Below are positions 6,334-7,985 of a stretch of DNA of 7,985 nucleotides, one piece after another. The translations under genes and the position numbers were made by a program. Position 1 is the stretch's first letter. Each line of letters begins with the position of its first letter. The notes below the pieces were generated by a model. The model worked only from the letters and a program-made list of their open reading frames with translations. It was not told where the DNA came from and searched no databases. Source of the DNA: Caldisericota bacterium (GTDB lineage Bacteria > Bipolaricaulota > Bipolaricaulia > Bipolaricaulales > Bipolaricaulaceae); NCBI GenBank assembly GCA_013151115.1, contig JAADIW010000149.1, positions 1 through 7,985 on the forward strand, given 5' to 3'.

Positions 6334-7471
6334 GTGAAATTGATACTGACGGGGATAGAGCTCTACACGCCCTGGGCGAGGATCCGTCCCGCCACCCTGG
6401 AGGTGGAGGGGGGACGGATACGCCGCGTCGCCGAAGGGATCGACCGGCGCGGCGAGGACCTCGGAGGGGCCATCGTCGCGCCGGGCCTGGTGGACCTCCA
6501 CATCCACGGCTATGGGGGCGTCGATGTCGGTGCCGGCGACCCCGAGGCCCTCCTCTCCCTGGCGGGGATACTCGCCCGCCACGGGATCACGGCGTTCGTC
6601 CCCACCGCGGTCGCCGCGCCCCACGAGGACCTCCTCCGTATCTCCCGCGCGGTGACCGAGGCCATGGCGGCCCAGGGGGAATGCCCCCAGGGGGCGCGGA
6701 TCCTGGGGCTCCACCTGGAGGGACCCTACATCAACCCGGGGAAGGCCGGCGCCCAGAACCCGGCTTTCATCAGGGCCCCGAATTGGGAGGAGTTTCGGAC
6801 GTATTGGGATGCCTCCGGTGGGAACCTCCGCGCCGTCACCGTGGCCCCGGAGCTCCCGGGGGCCCTGGATTTCATCGCGAGGGCGACGGGGCTCGGGGTG
6901 ACCGTCTCCATCGGTCACACCGATGCCACCTACGAGGAGGCGTGGGCGGCGATCGCGGCGGGGGCCCGGCGGGCCACGCACCTATTCAACGCCATGCCCC
7001 CCTTGCACCACCGCGCCCCGGGGGCGGCGGCCGCGTGTCTCCTGGCCCCCGGGGTGACGGTGGAGCTCATCGCCGACCGTGTCCACGTCGCCGATCCGGT
7101 GCTGCGCCTCGCCTGGCGCCTCGCGGGGACGGGGAGGACGGCCCTCGTGAGCGATGCCATCGCCGCCGGGGGCCTCACCGAGGGCCGTTATCGGCTCGGG
7201 GGGCTGGAGGTGGAGGTCCGGGGGGGGCGTGGCCCGGCTGGGCGACGGCACGCTCGCCGGGGGCACCGTCACCCTGGAACGGGCGGTGCGGAACGCCGTC
7301 TCGGCGGGGATCCCCCTGCGGGACGCGTTGGCCATGGCGTCCGTGGTTCCGGCCCGGGCAGTGGGGGTCTCCCCGAGCACCCTCGAGCCCGGCCGTCGCG
7401 CCGATTTCCTGGTCCTCGATCACGACCTCGCCGTCCGGCGCGTCTACATCTCCGGGATCCGCGTCGTCTGA
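6334..7471 (+). CDS. nagA: N-acetylglucosamine-6-phosphate deacetylase, frameshifted at a G8 run
   Basis: NagA removes acetate from GlcNAc-6-phosphate to give glucosamine-6-phosphate, in amino-sugar and cell-wall recycling. The first 298 residues show LVDLHIHGYGG (His56, His58), LHLEGPYINPGKAG with metal ligand Glu129, GHTDAT with His195, THLFNAMPPLHHR with His216, and catalytic Asp274 in LVSDAIAAGG. The HxH motif resembles two-metal NagA such as that of Bacillus. At 7220-7227 a run of eight G shifts the frame. The unshifted frame continues as Arg/Gly-rich nonsense to 7482 (382 aa). The expected C-terminus (VARLGDGTLAGGTVTLERAV, then PGRRADFLVLDHD) lies in another frame and ends at 7471. With seven G the protein would be 378 aa, a normal length. 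The start is GTG at 6334, with GGAGGGG just upstream. A sequencing error or a recent mutation is likely. Confidence 0.9.
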
Positions 7472-7478
7472 GGTGCGA

Positions 7479-7508
7479 TTGACCTTCGGGGCGGACGGGG
7501 TATAAAAT
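7479..7508 (+). promoter_or_regulatory. Promoter of the tRNA-Cys/tRNA-Val unit
   Basis: TTGACC at 7479-7484 serves as -35. The -10 can be read as TATAAA at 7501-7506 (16-bp spacer) or TAAAAT at 7503-7508 (18-bp spacer). Transcription would start near 7513-7515, a few bases before mature tRNA-Cys. This is the best sigma70-type promoter in the window, and it begins 8 bp after the nagA stop. Confidence 0.75.
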
Positions 7509-7517
7509 CGTTTCGGT

Positions 7518-7590
7518 GGCGGCGTAGCCAAGCGGTTAAGGCGAGGGACTGCAAATCCCTTATTCCCCGGTTCGAATCCGGGCGCCGCCT
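7518..7590 (+). tRNA. tRNA-Cys (anticodon GCA)
   Basis: A 73-nt cloverleaf: acceptor GGCGGCG (7518-7524) pairs with CGCCGCC (7583-7589), and the D stem is GCC/GGC. The anticodon stem AGGGA/TCCCT closes a 7-nt loop with GCA at 7551-7553. The T arm is CCCGG-TTCGAAT-CCGGG. The discriminator base is T (U73), an identity element of bacterial tRNA-Cys. CCA is not encoded (the next bases are CAC), so the end must be added by CCA nucleotidyltransferase. It is the first gene of the two-tRNA transcript. Confidence 0.97.
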
Positions 7591-7606
7591 CACGGGTGGA
7601 CGCGGT

Positions 7607-7682
7607 GGGTGGTTAGCTCAGTTGGGAGAGCGCACGCTTGACGTGCGTGAGGTCGCAGGTTCAAGTCCTGCACCACCCACCA
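7607..7682 (+). tRNA. tRNA-Val (anticodon GAC)
   Basis: A 76-nt gene: acceptor GGGTGGT (7607-7613) pairs with ACCACCC (7672-7678), and the D stem is GCTC/GAGC. The anticodon stem CACGC/GCGTG closes the loop TTGACGT, with GAC at 7640-7642. The T arm is GCAGG-TTCAAGT-CCTGC. Discriminator A73 is followed by an encoded CCA (7680-7682), unlike the tRNA-Cys 16 bp upstream. It reads GUC and GUU valine codons. Confidence 0.97.
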
Positions 7683-7685
7683 CCG

Positions 7686-7710
7686 GGGCCGGCGATGGCC
7701 GGCCCTTTTT
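7686..7710 (+). terminator. Intrinsic terminator of the tRNA unit
   Basis: GGGCCGGC (7686-7693) and GCCGGCCC (7698-7705) form a perfect 8-bp stem with a GATG loop, followed directly by five T. It starts 3 nt after tRNA-Val and ends before the convergent glycosidase gene. Confidence 0.92.
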
Positions 7711-7725
7711 CGTTACGGGCCCGTC

Positions 7726-7985
7726 TCATCCGTCGAAGTAGTGGCGTAGGACCCCCTCGGCGGGCTTGTTTTGGGGCGTATACCCGGTGTCCCCCGGCCC
7801 CCCGGCCGTGGGCTCCAGCTCCCAGCGCCAGAAGAAAGCGCCCGCGAACCAGGGATGCTTCCCCCATACCGCTTCAAAGAACGCCCGATATCCCAACGCT
7901 TGCTCGCCGGGATCCGGTTCCCCGACTGAGGTCCGGTCCCACGGCGCCCGGAGGGCCCCGTCCAGGCTCCGGTACCCGACCTCGG
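7726..7985 (-). CDS. GH113-like glycoside hydrolase (partial, C-terminal 85 residues)
   Basis: Only the C-terminal end is in the window. It reads EVGYRS...APWD, then QALGYRAFFEAVWGKHPWF, AFFWRWELEP, DTGYTPQNKPAEGVLRHYF and a TGA at 7728-7726. This resembles the last strands and helices of TIM-barrel hydrolases of family GH113 (beta-mannanase-like, clan A type). There the glutamate of E-x-GYRS, just inside the window edge, is the expected catalytic nucleophile, and GDTGYTPQNKPAE is a typical closing motif. The substrate may be a mannan or another beta-linked polysaccharide; related proteins of unknown specificity exist. The gene converges on the tRNA unit, with 15 bp between the T-run and its stop codon. 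Signal peptide and start are outside the window, so location cannot be judged. Confidence 0.8.
   Translation of the reverse strand, partial: EVGYRSLDGALRAPWDRTSVGEPDPGEQALGYRAFFEAVWGKHPWFAGAFFWRWELEPTAGGPGDTGYTPQNKPAEGVLRHYFDG

Noticed and set aside
7154..7471. Separate small gene of 105 codons
   Set aside because: Its first ~25 residues are off-frame nagA, and the rest is the true NagA C-terminus displaced by the extra G.
7479..7985. tRNA genes as an integration site for a mobile element
   Set aside because: No duplicated tRNA 3' end, integrase or composition change is seen; the downstream gene is an ordinary glycosidase after a terminator.
1..7985. CRISPR array, insertion sequence, toxin-antitoxin, defence or riboswitch elements
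   Set aside because: No spaced direct repeats, transposase motifs, terminal inverted repeats, small paired genes or long structured leaders were found; all gaps but one are under 80 bp, and the 258-bp stretch between nagA and the glycosidase (7472-7725) is explained by the tRNA unit.

Overview
This is a GC-rich bacterial segment (roughly 70% G+C by eye). It is densely packed, with short intergenic gaps and overlapping genes. It carries two tRNA genes and Shine-Dalgarno (SD) sites that match the bacterial 16S tail. The only AT-rich islands are TATAAT- or TATAAA-like -10 boxes. The protein set (Sua5 with its C-terminal domain, Fpg, NagA, a YtcJ-type amidohydrolase, a diacylglycerol-glucosyltransferase-like GT4 enzyme and a GH113-like glycosidase) does not fix a phylum. 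A GC-rich, possibly thermophilic or deep-branching lineage (for example Bipolaricaulota, Deinococcota or Chloroflexota) would fit, but this is only a guess.

Layout from left to right. Positions 1-1383 (minus strand) hold a two-gene unit: Sua5, which starts the t6A modification of tRNA, followed 11 bp later by a DJ-1/PfpI-family protein cut by the window edge. A 68-bp divergent gap (1384-1451) leads into a tightly overlapping plus-strand unit, 1452-4832. It encodes a YtcJ-like metal-dependent amidohydrolase, a GT4 glycosyltransferase (ATGA overlap) and formamidopyrimidine-DNA glycosylase Fpg/MutM (23-nt overlap, apparently starting at CTG). A GC-rich inverted repeat fills the convergent gap 4833-4876. 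A class III PLP aminotransferase lies on the minus strand (4877-6256). A 77-bp divergent gap then precedes nagA (6334-7471, plus), which is broken by one extra G in a run of eight. A promoter just after nagA drives tRNA-Cys(GCA) and tRNA-Val(GAC), which end at a clear intrinsic terminator. The C-terminal end of a GH113-like glycosidase enters from the right edge on the minus strand.

The genes are mostly housekeeping or general metabolism: tRNA modification, protein or glyoxal repair, base-excision repair, membrane glycolipid synthesis, amino-sugar and polysaccharide breakdown. They do not form one obvious pathway. I found no defence system, mobile element, CRISPR array or clearly new system. 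The points most worth a second look are the CTG start of fpg, the homopolymer frameshift hidden in nagA, and the TATAAT box 7 nt before the amidohydrolase start, which suggests a leaderless transcript.
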